From: Lethocerus indicus
Taxonomy: Eukaryota; Arthropoda; Insecta; Hemiptera; Belostomatidae
DNA: 64,000 nt
Assembly (NCBI GenBank): GCA_019843655.1
Contig: JACDQD010000002.1
Span: 878,585-942,584, forward strand
Direction: 5' to 3'
The position numbers and the translations under genes are program-made. The notes beneath the pieces were generated by a model. That model saw only the letters and a list, made by a program, of their open reading frames with translations, made no database searches and had not been told where the DNA came from. Each line of letters begins with the position of its first letter. Within the stretch, counting starts at the first letter, position 1. Positions 24,723 through 37,279 of this stretch are shown in pieces.

Positions 24723-26195
24723 CCATTTTTTTTCACCTCTAAAATATTTTTTGGCCATTTTGGCCTAAAAAGTGCATTTTGGCCGATTTTGCATCTAAAA
24801 ACAGCATTTTTGGCCGATTTTGGGCCAAAAACCCCATTTTGGGCCTAAAACCCATTTCCGGCCTAAAAAGTGCATTTTTTGGCCGATTTTGCATCTAAAA
24901 ACAGCATTTATTGACCGATTTTGGGCCAAAACCCCCATTTTTGGGCCTAAAAACCACATTTTTCGGCCCATTTTGCGCCTAAAAACCGCATTTTTTGGCC
25001 GATATTGGACCTAAAAACTGCATTTTTTGGCCGATTTTAAACCTAAAAAGAGCATTTTATGGTCGATTTTGGGCCAAAATACCTCATTTTTGGGCCTAAA
25101 AACCCATTTTGGGGCCGATTTTAGGCCTAAAAAACCGCATTTTTTGGCCGATTTTGGACCTAAAAACTGCATTTTTTGGCCGATTTTGGACCTAAAAACT
25201 GCATTTTTTGGCCGATTTTCCATCTAAATACAGCATTTAGTGGCCGATTTTGGGCCAAAACCCCATTTTGGGCCTAAAAACCACATTTTTCGGCCATTTT
25301 GCGCCTAAAACCGCATTTTTGGCCGATTTTGGCCTAAAAATTTTTGGCCATTTTCTAAAAACAGCATTTTTGGCCGATTTTGGGCCAAAACCCATTTTTG
25401 GGCCTAAAAACCAATTTTGGGCCCCATTTTTATGGGCCGATTTTGGACCTAAAACTGCATTTTTGGCCGAAAAACCATTTTGCTAAAAAATTTTGGGCCA
25501 AAAACCCTATTTTTGTGCCTAAAACCGCATTTTCCGGTCCATTTTACGCCAAAAACTGCATTTATAGGCTAATTTTGGGCCAAAAACCCTATTTTGGGCC
25601 TAAAACCACATGTTTCGGTCCATTTTGCGCCTAAAACTGCATTTTTGGCCGAATTTTGGGCCTAAAACCGTATTTTTGGCCTATTTTGGGCCTAAAAACC
25701 ACATTTTTGCTGATTTTGGGCCAAAACCCTATTTTGGTCCTAGAAACCACATGTTTTGGCCCATTTTGCGCCTGAAAACCGCATTTTTTGACCTAAATAC
25801 CCCATTTTTGGTCTGATTTTGGGCCTAAAACGCCATTTTCGGGCCGATAAACCGTATTTTTTGGTCAATTTTGGCCTAAGATCCCGATTATGGGACGATA
25901 TTGGACCTCGAAACCTTATTTTGGCTTATTTTGGACCTAAAAACTGCATTTTTTGGCGGATTTTGCACCTAAAAATCGCATTTATTGGCCGATTTTTGGC
26001 CAAAACCGCATTTTTGGGCCTGAAAACCGCATTTTTTGGCCGATTTTGCGCCTAACAACCGCATTTTGGACCGATTTTTGGCCTAAAAACCCCATTTTTC
26101 GACCGATTTTTGGCCTAAAGAGTGCATTTTTGGGACAAAAAACCGCATTTTTGGATCTAAAAACCGCATTTTGGTCCTAATTTGGTCTCATTTTT
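24723..26195. repeat. GGGCC/AAAA minisatellite block 5 (orientation R), right flank of the satellite
   Basis: Units such as CCTAAAAACCGCATTTTTTGG and CCGATTTTGGGCC, the reverse complement of the family on the left of the satellite. Frames here are repeat artefacts rich in F, K, G, P and W. Confidence 0.88.
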
Positions 26196-26631
26196 TGTTA
26201 TAAACCCGGTAAATACCGCAGTTCAGTTGTTTGCATTTCGTAACGAAACACAACACTATTTACGGCTTTGTTTATGAACTGTTCATAATCGTAATAACTT
26301 TGATTATTATCGTACACCTGTTTTCTCACGTGCCAGTGAGAATACGCGAAGGGCAGTCGCCCTTATTTAAGGTCGGAATAAATGCGGGCTTATACATCTC
26401 AGTTAATTAACCTATTCGTGTTATTTTTGCGTTCATTACACGAGGGCCACGGAAGTAAATTGAAAGCGGTACACTTCTCGTGTGTTCGCACATATTCGCT
26501 GCGTAATGCCGGCCGGATGAACATTCAATGTTATTATTATTTGAAACCGGTTTACATATAATAACAGACGGCTTAATTGGCACAACAGAGAAAAGTATAT
26601 TACTTTCAGATCTCTACGGTGGTCCTACGGT
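26196..26631. other. Unique spacer, no gene seen
   Basis: AT-moderate unique sequence between two minisatellite blocks; no splice-supported exon. Confidence 0.4.
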
Positions 26632-27021
26632 GGTACATTTCTGGAATAAACAAACGATGATTCTCAACAAACTAAGGTACATTTTCGGCCTAAAAAACCG
26701 CATTTTAAGGCCGATTTTGCGCCTAAAAACCGCATTTTCGGGCCTGAAAACCGTCTTTTTCGGCCTAAAAACCGCATTTTTGGGCCGATTTTGCCCCTTC
26801 TAACCGCATTTTTTGGTCCAGAAACCGCATTTATGGCCCTAAAAACCGCCTCTTTCTGCCTGACAACCGTATTTTCGGGCCGATTTTGCGTCTAAGCACG
26901 CCATTTTTGGGCCTAAAAGCCCCATTTTTGGCCGATTTTGGGCCTAGAAACGGCATTTTTGGGCCTAAAACCCGATGGTACATTTCTGGAATACACGACC
27001 AATGATTCTTACCAAACTAAG

Positions 27022-27027
<6 letters not shown>
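26632..27027. repeat. GGGCC/AAAA minisatellite block 6 with flanking direct repeats
   Basis: The minisatellite (about 26683-26976, orientation R) is bracketed by a 51-bp direct repeat, copy 1 at 26632-26682 and copy 2 at 26977-27027, about 88% identical by eye, each starting GGTACATTTCTGGAATA and ending CAAACTAAGGTACAT. Confidence 0.8.

Positions 27028-27063
<36 letters not shown>
27026..27063. repeat. (TA)n microsatellite
   Basis: About 37 bp of TA repeats directly after the block 6 direct repeat. Confidence 0.9.
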
Positions 27064-27064
<1 letters not shown>

Positions 27065-27074
<10 letters not shown>

Positions 27075-29344
27075 ATACCGGTGGGTGTTGCCCCTCCCCC
27101 CTCTTGGGGTGTGTCGATGGCACCCTCTTTTCGTGTCTGTGTCCGCCACACGGGTCACAGAAAAGGAGCGGAAGCTGTTAGGGGCTGCTGGCCAGGGATC
27201 AGCCATCAGCTATGCACATATTTAGAAGGGTTGTGGGAGGGGGGGTAATGACCACCCACCCCGTGAAGGGTGACGGGGCCTCCACTTCCCATACCCCCGC
27301 CCCCAATCGCCCAGCCCGCTAATGGCATACAGATGAGCCGCCGCCAACCCTAATTAGGAGTATTCACCTGTTGTTCTTGTATCGCTACTAATTGTTTAAA
27401 GACCCAAACCCCACCCCCCCCCCACCCCAGGAAGACCCGGCCGAATTAGTATTCTTCGGTTGGAACGACGACCAGCACTCCGTGTATAGGCCGATTTGAA
27501 CGGAGAGCACAACAGATACCCATCTGGATTTTTTTAAGAATATTTTAAGAATTGTCCGCCCATCGATGGTTTACTCCCACTCACTTAGGATCGGAGTGAC
27601 GGGGGTAGTTTTGAACGTAAGGTTTTAAGCAATAAAAATTTATTCGAATCAATAATGGGCTTTATTCGGTCGTCATCGATCTCCACTGGACGTCCACGAT
27701 TTTACAATGGTCGATGTAATTTTAATACCGAATATTTCAGAAAGTACCAAATAATAACGTATTATAACAATTACTTAGTTGTCGGCCCAATATTTAAAAA
27801 ATCCTTTTCCTCGGCTTCCGCGAAAAAAGAAAAATGTCACCATTTTCTCGATATTTCTTTCTCCACCTTTCGGGAAAAATCTCCGCCGAAGGGGGAGGAA
27901 AAATCCTCGTCGGCGTCTCCTAATAAAAAGAAAATGTCAGGGCCTCCGCGGACGGGCCCCGAGGGCCGGGCCTCTTATCGGCCCGCCAAATATCACAAGA
28001 CCAACCCTAAAATGTCAATGGTCTTTCCCCCCCCCCTTCACAAGCGAAAACCCGCCCCCCTCCTCCAAGAGCACCCTTAACGAAAGGTTACCTCAGCAGG
28101 TCGGCTTTAAAAATTAATTATCGCCCGGACGAAAAAAATTAGGAACGGACAAAACGAAAAGGCGGCCGTCTGGCAAGGGCCCCCCCTTCCCCGGCCCTTG
28201 GAGGCGGCCACAATAACCGACATGCTGTTAACAAACCCGCCCCGGGTGGGTGGCTACAAACCCATTGTTCATCGTCGACACTACGCTCGTTTAAACATCC
28301 CACCCCCCCCTCCGACCCCACGCACAAGTCCGTGTGCGTATAATTAAAAAAAAGAAAAAAGGGGTAGAAAGAGGGAAGATTGTGCGTCCTGAGGTGTTTC
28401 AACCGAGTCACAATCCGCCCCCCCCATCCCCCAGACCGAGTAAACCGAGCGCATTTAACCGAATTTCAATTAGATTATTTCGAGTCTTTATTACAGTTGA
28501 ATAGGTCGTTTTAGCAGGGTTAGTGAAATTAAGGGGCGATAAGTTAAGTTTAAAAGGAAAATATCGTACAAAATAAAATGAATTTCATATGGATAAATTG
28601 TATTTATAATCAATTTCTTCTAATTTAATGCGACACAATAGCGTATTTGTGTAAGTTTAAAAGAATACTTATTTTATTTTTTTGGACTGTTCTATAATAC
28701 ACACACACACGTAAAATCTATTCCAATTGATTTCATATAATCGGGATAAAAATTTTGGGCTACGGGGGATGTTTTCCCCCAGAAGTTTTTGGTAAACAAT
28801 CATTTTTGGCCCCCGGTTCATGAAACAACGCTGTTTATGGCGATGGTGTTTCAGGGCCCGGTTTCACGCGCCACATTAATAAATGTTGACTCTCCTCCTG
28901 GATGCTAATATTACCGGCGGGCCCCCCCCCCCCCCCTCACCGTAAACATATCTGGCACTTCAATAACCTCTAACCCCCCGGTGCATAAATAAGGATGGGG
29001 CCCTCGACAAACGTGTTGACCTTTCTCCTTATACGGGCAAACAGACGTCCCCCACCCCCGACGACGACCGGACGCCTCATCCAATTCGGCCCACCCCACC
29101 CCCATCCGTAATGCGGGCTGAAATTCGCAATTCGGATGCGGCCGAACCGGGCCCCTACTCTGTCAATATTTTCGTATCACCCCTAAAGAAGGGTTGGGGA
29201 GAGGGCCCGCCTCAGGTTACTTGTACGACTTGTCATAACCCCCATACACCGCCCCACCCCTCGATATTTATGCTTCGTGACGTTACATACTAATGATCCT
29301 TACACACTCTCTCTCTCTCTCTCTCTCTCCTTCTATCTTCCCCG
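27065..29344. other. No gene recognised
   Basis: C/G runs, an AT-rich patch near 28.5-28.75 kb and a CT microsatellite near 29306-29330. A family C-like word (CAATTACTTAGTTGTCGG) lies near 27770. No exon supported. Confidence 0.4.
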
Positions 29345-29624
29345 TCAGTTTTGAAGTGCAGTATTTCAAGTACGAAAACATTAAAAATGAGGTTCAACTG
29401 CAACGGCGAAACGAGTATCAAACAGAGCCAATATCTAAATGAAAACGTTCGGCGGCATCGTTTCTGTGTGGATGTTAATAACGGTGACAGTTTCGAACGC
29501 CTACAGTGTGATATATCTTCAAGTTGGACTTTAAGCTACACTTTCACCAAAAATGGGACACAACTCCGTCATTTGGTTTGCAAGTTATGGACTGTTAAAC
29601 TGTGGATACATTTTTTTGGACCAC

Positions 29625-29631
<7 letters not shown>
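29345..29631 (+). mobile_element. IS630/mariner-like remnant, family B copy 3 (5' truncated)
   Basis: Starts inside the family at the HTH-peptide region (TTTTGAAGTGCAGTATTTCAAGTACGAAAACATTAAAAATG-type sequence) and ends with the intact right end GTGGATACATTTTTTTGGACCACTCTGTATA. It abuts a (TA)n run, as expected for an element inserted at TA. Confidence 0.6.

Positions 29632-29687
<56 letters not shown>
29629..29687. repeat. (TA)n microsatellite
   Basis: About 58 bp TA repeat at the end of a family B element. Confidence 0.95.
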
Positions 29688-29689
<2 letters not shown>

Positions 29690-29720
29690 GGGGAGGGTGA
29701 TGGAGGGAGAGAGCATTTGC

Positions 29721-29841
29721 GGTCTGCGAGGGTTCGGAATATATCCGCTCGCCGTCTTCAGTAGCGGTGAAGATGGCGACCGGCCGAAACCGATCTAGCA
29801 AAAGCGAGAGAGGAGACACAAAACAGCGCGACAGACCTACG
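29721..29841. repeat. Fold-back element, family A, degenerate copy
   Basis: GGTCTGCGAGGGTTCGGAAT, CGCTCGCCGTCTTCAGTAGCG, GAAGATGGCGACCGGCCGAAA and CTAGCAAAAGCGAGAG match the two arms of family A with a shortened centre. Confidence 0.65.
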
Positions 29842-30018
29842 AAAAAGCTATAAGTTTGAGATCCCTGCCCTTAATAAAAGAACTACAATGTTATATAACG
29901 CCTTTCCTTCCTCTTATCTCCATTTCTTAGATAAGATCCGGGCCATTAAAAGAGGAAGCGTTTACGACGCCGTTATCCCTGTTTTCTCCCGGCCCGATTT
30001 TGTTACTTTTAGCACTGA

Positions 30019-30021
<3 letters not shown>

Positions 30022-30075
<54 letters not shown>

Positions 30076-30079
30076 TATA
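30022..30079. repeat. (TA)n microsatellite
   Basis: About 57 bp of TA with one C interruption. Confidence 0.95.
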
Positions 30080-30738
30080 GGGCGCACTTCGTTTTTAACG
30101 GGGGTTGCGGTCTCTACCCGTGAGACTTCGTGACTGCCTTGAGATGCGTCCCTTTACCTTTATACCGGCCCTTGGGAATGGAGAAAACTAAAAAAAAAAA
30201 AAAACGCATTTAAATGAGACAAATATACCGAGAGAAGAGCGCCGAAACTGTTGTAAGAGAGAGGCGTCGTTTTAAACGTTTACGGCGCCGCGACACTAAA
30301 GATAGTGAGTTGGTGAAGGGCCGAGACGTTACACGGGAATATTACTGGGGGCGTTACTACGTCCGAGGGTCGGATCATCCCCAACCCCACAGCCGGTCGG
30401 TTACTCCCGAGGATTTCTTTACGAGGACGGCCCTCCTTTGCGCCCTTAAAGAGAAAAGAAAAGAAAAAAATAGAGGTACGGCAGTAAAAATTCGGTAATC
30501 TGTTTATCTGGCCAGCACTAGGCCGTCGAACCCTAATAACTCCTCTCATATCTACCTGCACTTAAACGTCGTTGGGGGGGGGGGGAAGGGAAAGCTTCCC
30601 GAGGGATTTTCCCGAGGGATATCCTGTGAATACGAAAAGTATTCACACTTTTTGTTTAGCGGCGGCGACAATATTCGGGTGTACAGTGCCATTTCTGAAA
30701 AAATTCGGTACCAAAATTACATTGACCGGTTGAATTGT

Positions 30739-30758
30739 GTGTGTGTGTGTGTGTGTGT
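30739..30758. repeat. (TG)n microsatellite
   Basis: About ten GT units. Confidence 0.9.
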
Positions 30759-30939
30759 ATTAAAAAGCTAAAAGAGGGTAAACCAAAGTGAGCATTTCTG
30801 TCACATTTCGCTTTTTTATTTTCTCAAGGGAGGATTTTTGTCCAGTGGAAGTCGACGATGACCGAAAAAAAGGCCGTTACCGATTCGGACATTGCGGAGA
30901 AACTGAATGTATCTTAGAAGTGGATTAAAAACCAAAAAA

Positions 30940-31055
30940 TATGTTGACGCACTTAAAAAAATATGTACAACCCGAGTTGTCGGTGAATTCCGCAATTACT
31001 TAGTTGCCAAACCAAAATTCCGCAATTACTTTGTTGCCGAACCAACAGAAAGTAT
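30940..31055. mobile_element. Mariner-type end, family C
   Basis: Reads TTGACGCACTTAAAAAAATATGTACAACCCG...GTCGGTGAATTCCGCAATTACTTAGTTGCC, then a second, inner copy of CCGCAATTACTTTGTTGCC. This is the inverted counterpart of 59341-59425. The GGCAACTAAGTAATTGCGG end resembles mariner terminal repeats (the AAGTAATTGCGG core is a known mariner signature). No transposase frame. Confidence 0.55.
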
Positions 31056-31800
31056 CTTCTCACGTGACTCTCTAGTGCCGAATTCTCAATTCCGTATAAC
31101 CGTGCCTATACCTTCGTGTTACCGGTGCACAATAAATAAATAATTTATTTATAACAAATATACGAATCTGTACGAATCCTGCCAGTCGACCGGCTGGAGA
31201 ATTTTCCGAACAATTTCCCGCCGATTCCACCGGCCGAAGTGTCAAGTAGACGGCGTAGGTAGGCAATGATTTTCCATTTTCCGGAAAATCGTGGTTGTTT
31301 CCCCGGGAAAATCTGCCGGGAAAGCGCCCGAGGAAACCGGAATTAATTGACAAGAGTTTAGTGGCGTTTACGCGATCTTTTTACCATCAATAAGGAGACC
31401 ATCTTTTTGCCACCCCATTGTGAAGTTTTACTGCCCCGGGGGGTGGGGGGGGAGGGTGTCCTTTACGTTATTACAACTTACAGATTTTTACGGCCGATGG
31501 ATTTTTTTTCCCCTGTCCCGAACCCATCTCTAAATATCCATTATGCGGCAGTTCCGTTTATGCCTCTTGTAAAATCGCCCTCTTATAAAATTGCCTATAA
31601 ATCTCGATATAAATGTGCGGCGTCAATCGACTATAATGCTATAATATAATTATTGGCTTCCGGAGTTTTATTATTTTTAATATGATTGCTCGATTCTTGA
31701 GTTTTTTATCGGTGATTTTATCTTTGAAAAACAATTTAAAATCGTCAAAAACATACAAAACTCAAATCTCAATATGCATATCTTCGGACTCAATAAATCA
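31056..31800. other. No gene recognised
   Basis: Unique, mixed-composition sequence between a family C end and the CT tract. No exon supported. Confidence 0.4.
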
Positions 31801-32193
<393 letters not shown>

Positions 32194-33991
32194 CAATACC
32201 GAAATCAGTGGCCGCCAAACTGACTGACGATAACGAACCGCTCGGAGTGTGACCGGCGGTTTAAACACGGCCGTTTTCACGAACTTTTTTAATAATTCAT
32301 TACCAACTTTCGTATTTCCCCGCCGTTTCCAACCCTCAGACCGGGTCGGCCGTATCCGGGCGAAATGAATTTTTTTCGTCCATTTTTTTTTTCGAGAGGG
32401 GCAGGGGGTAAATTAGTCAATTAGGGGAGTGACACGAGCCGGCGCACCCCCTCCCCAACAGCCCTCAAGCCTCTGTTGAAGCTGTCCAACGTACTGATTT
32501 AGGGCTGGCACTAAGTAGTAATTTTCTGGGGAAACTGTTTGAGAACTTTTCGAATACGGCCCTTCTACCGGACAGAAAATCCGCGTCCGATTGTCATTTC
32601 GGGTTTTTCGATTAACGGGCCTAAAATTCGTCATTCTCGAATTGCGATTACTGAGCTAAGAAAGGCTTTTACGTACAGTACATTGTTATGTTTACTAATT
32701 GTTATTGATATCGCACGGAGGAAAATTAAGGCCGAACTAATGACATCGTGTATTACCTGAAGGTGAATGAGTGGGGGTGGAGGGGGCGCTAATTAAATAC
32801 TTAATGGAAATAAATCCAGGCCCAGAAATATCGGCTGGAAGGGAATAATATTCCATTGTTAGGGGCTTTTCTCCTCTGCTGGAGAGCTACGGCCCTTTGG
32901 CGTGTGGGGGGGGTGCGGGGGTTCGCTCGCTATCTGGTAATGGGGAAGGTAGCGCAGCCACTAATTTACACCAGTTATTAATGTTATCTTGCGATGTTTT
33001 GTTCTTATAAAGAACAGAGGGCGCGCCCCCCCCTCATCTTCTTCGGGGGAGGGCGGCGGCGGCGGCGGCTGCATGTTCAACCCCAATAAATCTTCCCCAT
33101 TCTCTTCGCTCCACCCTCGCGTTCCGTTTCCATCACTACCCCGCCCTCCCAGTGAACTGTCTTTAGCCCACCCTATTTCTCATCCTCGGTCTATTCCGAG
33201 ATTCCCTCAACCCTTGACTGGGGTTGGGGGAAGTGCACTCCTCACCATTTTCTTCGTCCACCAACGGGGTTACAACAATTTTCTTGAAAAAAAACTCACT
33301 AGCGGATAACTGCGAGGCTTTTACACTTACCAGTATTGAGAAGGGGCGAGAGGTAGGAAAATCGGTAATAATTAGGAGAAAGGGACGAATCCGGTGTGTC
33401 GAAAATTACTTCTGAGCGCCAATTGGGGTTGTTTTTTTTAATTAATTTCCTTTTCGATCTGAATTCCGCGCAGTTGTACTCCAGAAGACTCCTTATCTGA
33501 GCCGGGGGGGGTCTCGAATCTCGCGTTATTTATCGAATGTCACTTTTAAATCGAAATCGTACGTTATATATATAACTCCTTTCGGTGTATATTTTCCGGC
33601 GGAAACTGATCTCGCCGAATTTACGGCCCTGATCTAATTCAGAGTACACAGACGACCGAATTTACGACGGGGGACAGGAAAAATGGAATTTTCAATCGAA
33701 AGAAAATCCCCCCTACATTTCAATTACCCCGATCCCCCCTTCAATCACTGCATCTCGCCGGTATCACTATACCGTTTATTCTGGATGAAACGAGTATATT
33801 TCGGTCAACAATTAGTCCCTATACAATTTGGATTTGTTAACCGAAAAATTCGATGCAAAATGGCCACATAAGAAACGCGTTACAGTGCCGGGAAACTGTT
33901 GACTCGGTTGTACAGTGATAAATGGTCAAAATAAATAATAAACAAGAGACCCATAAAATCAAAAAGTAGAGTAGGGTGAAATGGAAAACGG
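32194..33991. other. No gene recognised
   Basis: Mixed sequence with a CGG tract at about 33053-33069. No recognisable protein. Confidence 0.4.
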
Positions 33992-34119
33992 GTAGGTTCT
34001 CCCTCTCGTTGTTGTTCGCTCTTTTGCCTTGGCCCGGTTTCGGCCGCTCGCCATCTTCAGTAGCGCTGTGTTGGTACACAGTGTGTACAGCGAGTGGCGC
34101 AGCGCTACTGAAGATGGTA
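33992..34119. repeat. Fold-back element, family A, short copy
   Basis: GTAGGTTCTCCCTCTCG...GGCCGCTCGCCATCTTCAGTAGCGCTGTGTT, then after a short loop AGCGCTACTGAAGATGG; most of the right arm is deleted. Confidence 0.7.
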
Positions 34120-34534
34120 CGTTGATTGTGAACTCTGCCTCAGCCAGTAGAGGTATTCTCCCGTATACCCTTCATATAAATGTCAATTTACGCTCATTTG
34201 CGTAGAGTAATCAATTTGAAATTCTAAATAGAAAATCCATTCCAACCGAAGTCCGCTGTTCACGTCGTCGGCGAGGAATTCCGCCCGCTCGACTGAGTGA
34301 CCGACGGCAATTCATAAATCAATCGGACGATATGCAAAAACGAAAATGGAAGGGGGCCCTCAAAAAAAAAAAAAAATTCTGGGAATAAAAAGGGGAATAC
34401 GATTATTTTTTTTTTTTTTACTTTATGCGCATCGTAAATGCGCCAATGTCACCCGTATGATGAATCATTAAATATATTCGTGCCTTGACAGGGCCCCGCC
34501 CCCCCACCCCGTGGTCAATTTATAACAACAATCC

Positions 34535-34715
34535 ATCCGTCGATGGGGCTCAAAAGAATCGACTTGAACGGTAAATTTGTACTCTTAAGGCCGTTACTAA
34601 AACCGAAATTGAAATTGACCTCAATTAACAAACTGACAATAGAAAAACGATACTCAAACCGACACGGAAATACGGTGGGTTTCAATCAAGATTTCAATCA
34701 AAAGTCCGGGGGTAA
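34535..34715. repeat. Family E repeat fragment, inverted
   Basis: Contains AAAAGAATCGACTTGAACGG, CTCAAACCGACACGGA and TTTCAATCAAAAGTCC, reverse complements of the family E blocks at 4.8-5.1 kb. Confidence 0.5.
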
Positions 34716-35740
34716 CTGACACAAAATTAAGCGTTCAAAAGTTCAAAAGCGAAGTACAAAAGCGCCATCATCGGGGCGGTTTCTATATCGAAAAATAGTG
34801 AAAAATATAAACCCCCAATGTACTTATAGCAGTAAAGTTGATTGTGCAAACCCGAAGTAATTTCGCAATTTTTGATGTAAACAAGTCCGAGAATGTTACC
34901 GGAATCTGTTGGGGTGGCCACAAGTGTCGGGGTAAAAATTTGATCGGTGGGTGGGGTGGGGTCTCGTCGCTAGACACTGTTATACGGGGGCGTTATTCGT
35001 ATTTTTACGCACGTTTCACGCATAATCTTCAAACTCTGTAGGAGAGTATATTATGAAATTTTTATTGCCGAAAAATGCACGGTATAAGGGGGTGTAAGGG
35101 GTTGAACACAGCCGAAGGTGCTAGAGAATCAGCAATTATTTAGTTGACGACCCAATAAATAGATAATTGCACTTCTCTCAGTGTTGAGAAGGAGAAAAAG
35201 AAAAAAAAACGGGAATCGGGAAGAATTCAACCGGGAAGGAATTAGATCCAAGTTTTTCCAGGTGTCCAGGAATGACGGGGGGGGGTGGGGTGGCGGGGGC
35301 CCAATTACGGCCGCCACAGTAAATTGTACGGACGATTGGAAACGTTACCCCCGATAGAGGATAAATTATTGCAACTTACATTTCTTACCGGCTCAATTAT
35401 ATAGATAATGGTGGCCGGGGGTGGGTTAAACTTTGCCGGCGTAAATCGATCGAGGCCCTCCCTCCAATTTCACCCCCACCTCCGAAAAATACCGGGAATC
35501 GAAACAGTTTTTTGATCAATTACCATATCGGTATTTTGTTTCCGATGGATGAGATTCTTTAAAAAAATGAACCTTATAAAATAAAATGTTTTATAGGACT
35601 TCATTAGACGATTCCGAATTCCGAAGTTTTGGATCTTTCACGCCTGAAAGGGGAAGACCGAAAATGTACGAAATATATACGATTAATTCCATCATACAAC
35701 ACCGCTAGACTAGTCATGGAAGAAAAACATAAATTTTATG
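34716..35740. other. No gene recognised
   Basis: A family C-like word (AATTATTTAGTTGACGACCCAAT) lies near 35133. Otherwise unique sequence with no supported exon. Confidence 0.4.
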
Positions 35741-35836
35741 TACTGTAGTTTCGTGACGTTTCTGTCTCCTCTCGCTGCTGTCTGGTCTTTTGCTAGACCG
35801 GTTTCGGCTGCTCGCCATCTTCAGTAGCGGTGCTAC
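35741..35836. repeat. Fold-back element, family A, left arm only
   Basis: TACTGTAGTTTCGTGACGTTTCTG...CTAGACCGGTTTCGGC...CGCCATCTTCAGTAGCGGTGCTAC; the right arm is absent. Confidence 0.65.
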
Positions 35837-36354
35837 TATACATCCCTCCAGTTTTCAGGAACATTTTAATACTTAAAAACTCGAAATTACGATTAAAAAA
35901 AAAGGATTACTCGTTTAAAAATGATTAATAAAATTTATTAACGAGTAAACATTCTACTATGTATACATAGTATACACGGATAAAACATTTAATAGCAAAA
36001 AATCGCAATTTTTTATTAAACCAAATCAATTATAGGACATTCGGTTAATTTTGAAAATGGTCCAAGTCAATTCAAGCTTTAAAACAACGTTTTCCCATGA
36101 AATTCGCACGAAATTTCGTATCTTCAATAGATTTCCATTAATCGAGACTAATAAAATTATAAATTTAAATCGTGAATATTTAACAATATTGTTGGGATAA
36201 ACGGGAATATATACAATAGAGAAAAAACCAACCCCCCGTGAGCTGCACCCACTGCGTTCAGACTGGCGCACTTTGGCGCTGCACATTGCACTTGCAGCTC
36301 GGTTTCAGTGCACGTGTTCGCGAAATTCGGTGCACTTGGCCACTGGTGACACTG

Positions 36355-36400
36355 TAGGCACACTAAGTAGGCACACTAAGTAGGCACACTAAGTAGGCAC
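36355..36400. repeat. 13-bp tandem repeat, about 3.5 copies
   Basis: TAGGCACACTAAG repeated exactly with starts at 36355, 36368, 36381 and 36394. Confidence 0.95.
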
Positions 36401-36534
36401 ATTCGCGGCTTTCGCCGGTGGGGTTTTTTGGGGTCGGCCGGGGTGGAATATGCCACAGGGGCTTAGGGCGGTTTTGAAGTTTGTCTATTCGGACTCGTGA
36501 CTCGGCTGCGCTTTACGCCCAACGTAATTGTACT

Positions 36535-36605
36535 TTATTTAGCGGCGTCGTTAACGCACTTGGCCTTGTTCCTGTGTAGCGTGTAACACTTCCGGCAGGA
36601 CGATT
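36535..36605 (-). CDS. Candidate terminal exon of an unidentified small protein
   Basis: On the minus strand a pyrimidine-rich acceptor (CACTCCCTTTATCCCCAAATTCCAG) precedes an open stretch ending SSCRKCYTLHRNKAKCVNDAAK and stop (36535-36537). An AATAAA hexamer (36534-36539) overlaps the stop. Three cysteines in about 20 residues suggest a secreted or metal/disulfide protein tail. I found no upstream exons and recognise no family; the opposite strand is also open here, so this may be chance. Confidence 0.2.
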
Positions 36606-37279
36606 CTGGAATTTGGGGATAAAGGGAGTGAAATATTCCTGGACGCCGGCCATCCGGACGGACAATGGCCGAATTATCGGGGACCGGGGAAATAAACGGG
36701 GAGCAGAAGAAGTGGAGGAAACTCCGGTGGCCGGACATGGGCGGTAACGCCCCGTTCCGTATGGCAAAGTTCCACAGAGCCCACCCCACCCCGGAACAAC
36801 CCTTTTATTATACGTTCGAGTCATCACGAATTTCTTCCACCGTTCCTCCTCCTCCCCGGTCGCCGCCCAACTCCCGGTCAGTTAAAACTATTTGATAATT
36901 TGAAAATTTCCTACTTTTAAGCCATCAAAAGACTTAAGAAGTAACAAAATACCGTGCAGGGGAAATTACCGGCGACGGGCTTTCAACCGGTTCCTTTAAT
37001 TAACCTTAATTAGATCGTTAACTTTTCAGCCCTGATGGGGCTTTTCATTTCGGCGAAACAATACCCCCCAACGCCACCCCCGATGGCGGATAATGTACAC
37101 TTTGTCTTCTCGCCACGCCAAGCCCATTTGTGCCCGTGGACGACACACAGTTCGCCCATTGTAATTTTCCGATTGCGGGATATTTTTCGATACGAAATTT
37201 TCCACAACCCCCACCACCAAATTTTTCCGTTCCCCGGCTTTCGGTACGGCGATATCCCAAAAAAAAATAAAAAGATTTT
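36606..37279. other. No further gene recognised
   Basis: Both strands carry short open frames but none resembles a known protein. No upstream exon for the 36535-36605 candidate was found here. Confidence 0.35.

Noticed and set aside
30864..30926. Plus-strand block after ATTTTTGTCCAG reading TEKKAVTDSDIAEKLN
   Set aside because: HTH-like at first sight, but the frame stops soon, the donor is poor and it sits beside a mariner-type fragment.
33337..33418. Minus-strand 81-nt block, open in one phase, with a GTAAGT donor
   Set aside because: The acceptor lacks a pyrimidine tract, and the peptide (VIFDTPDSSLSPNYYRF...) is not recognisable; likely chance.
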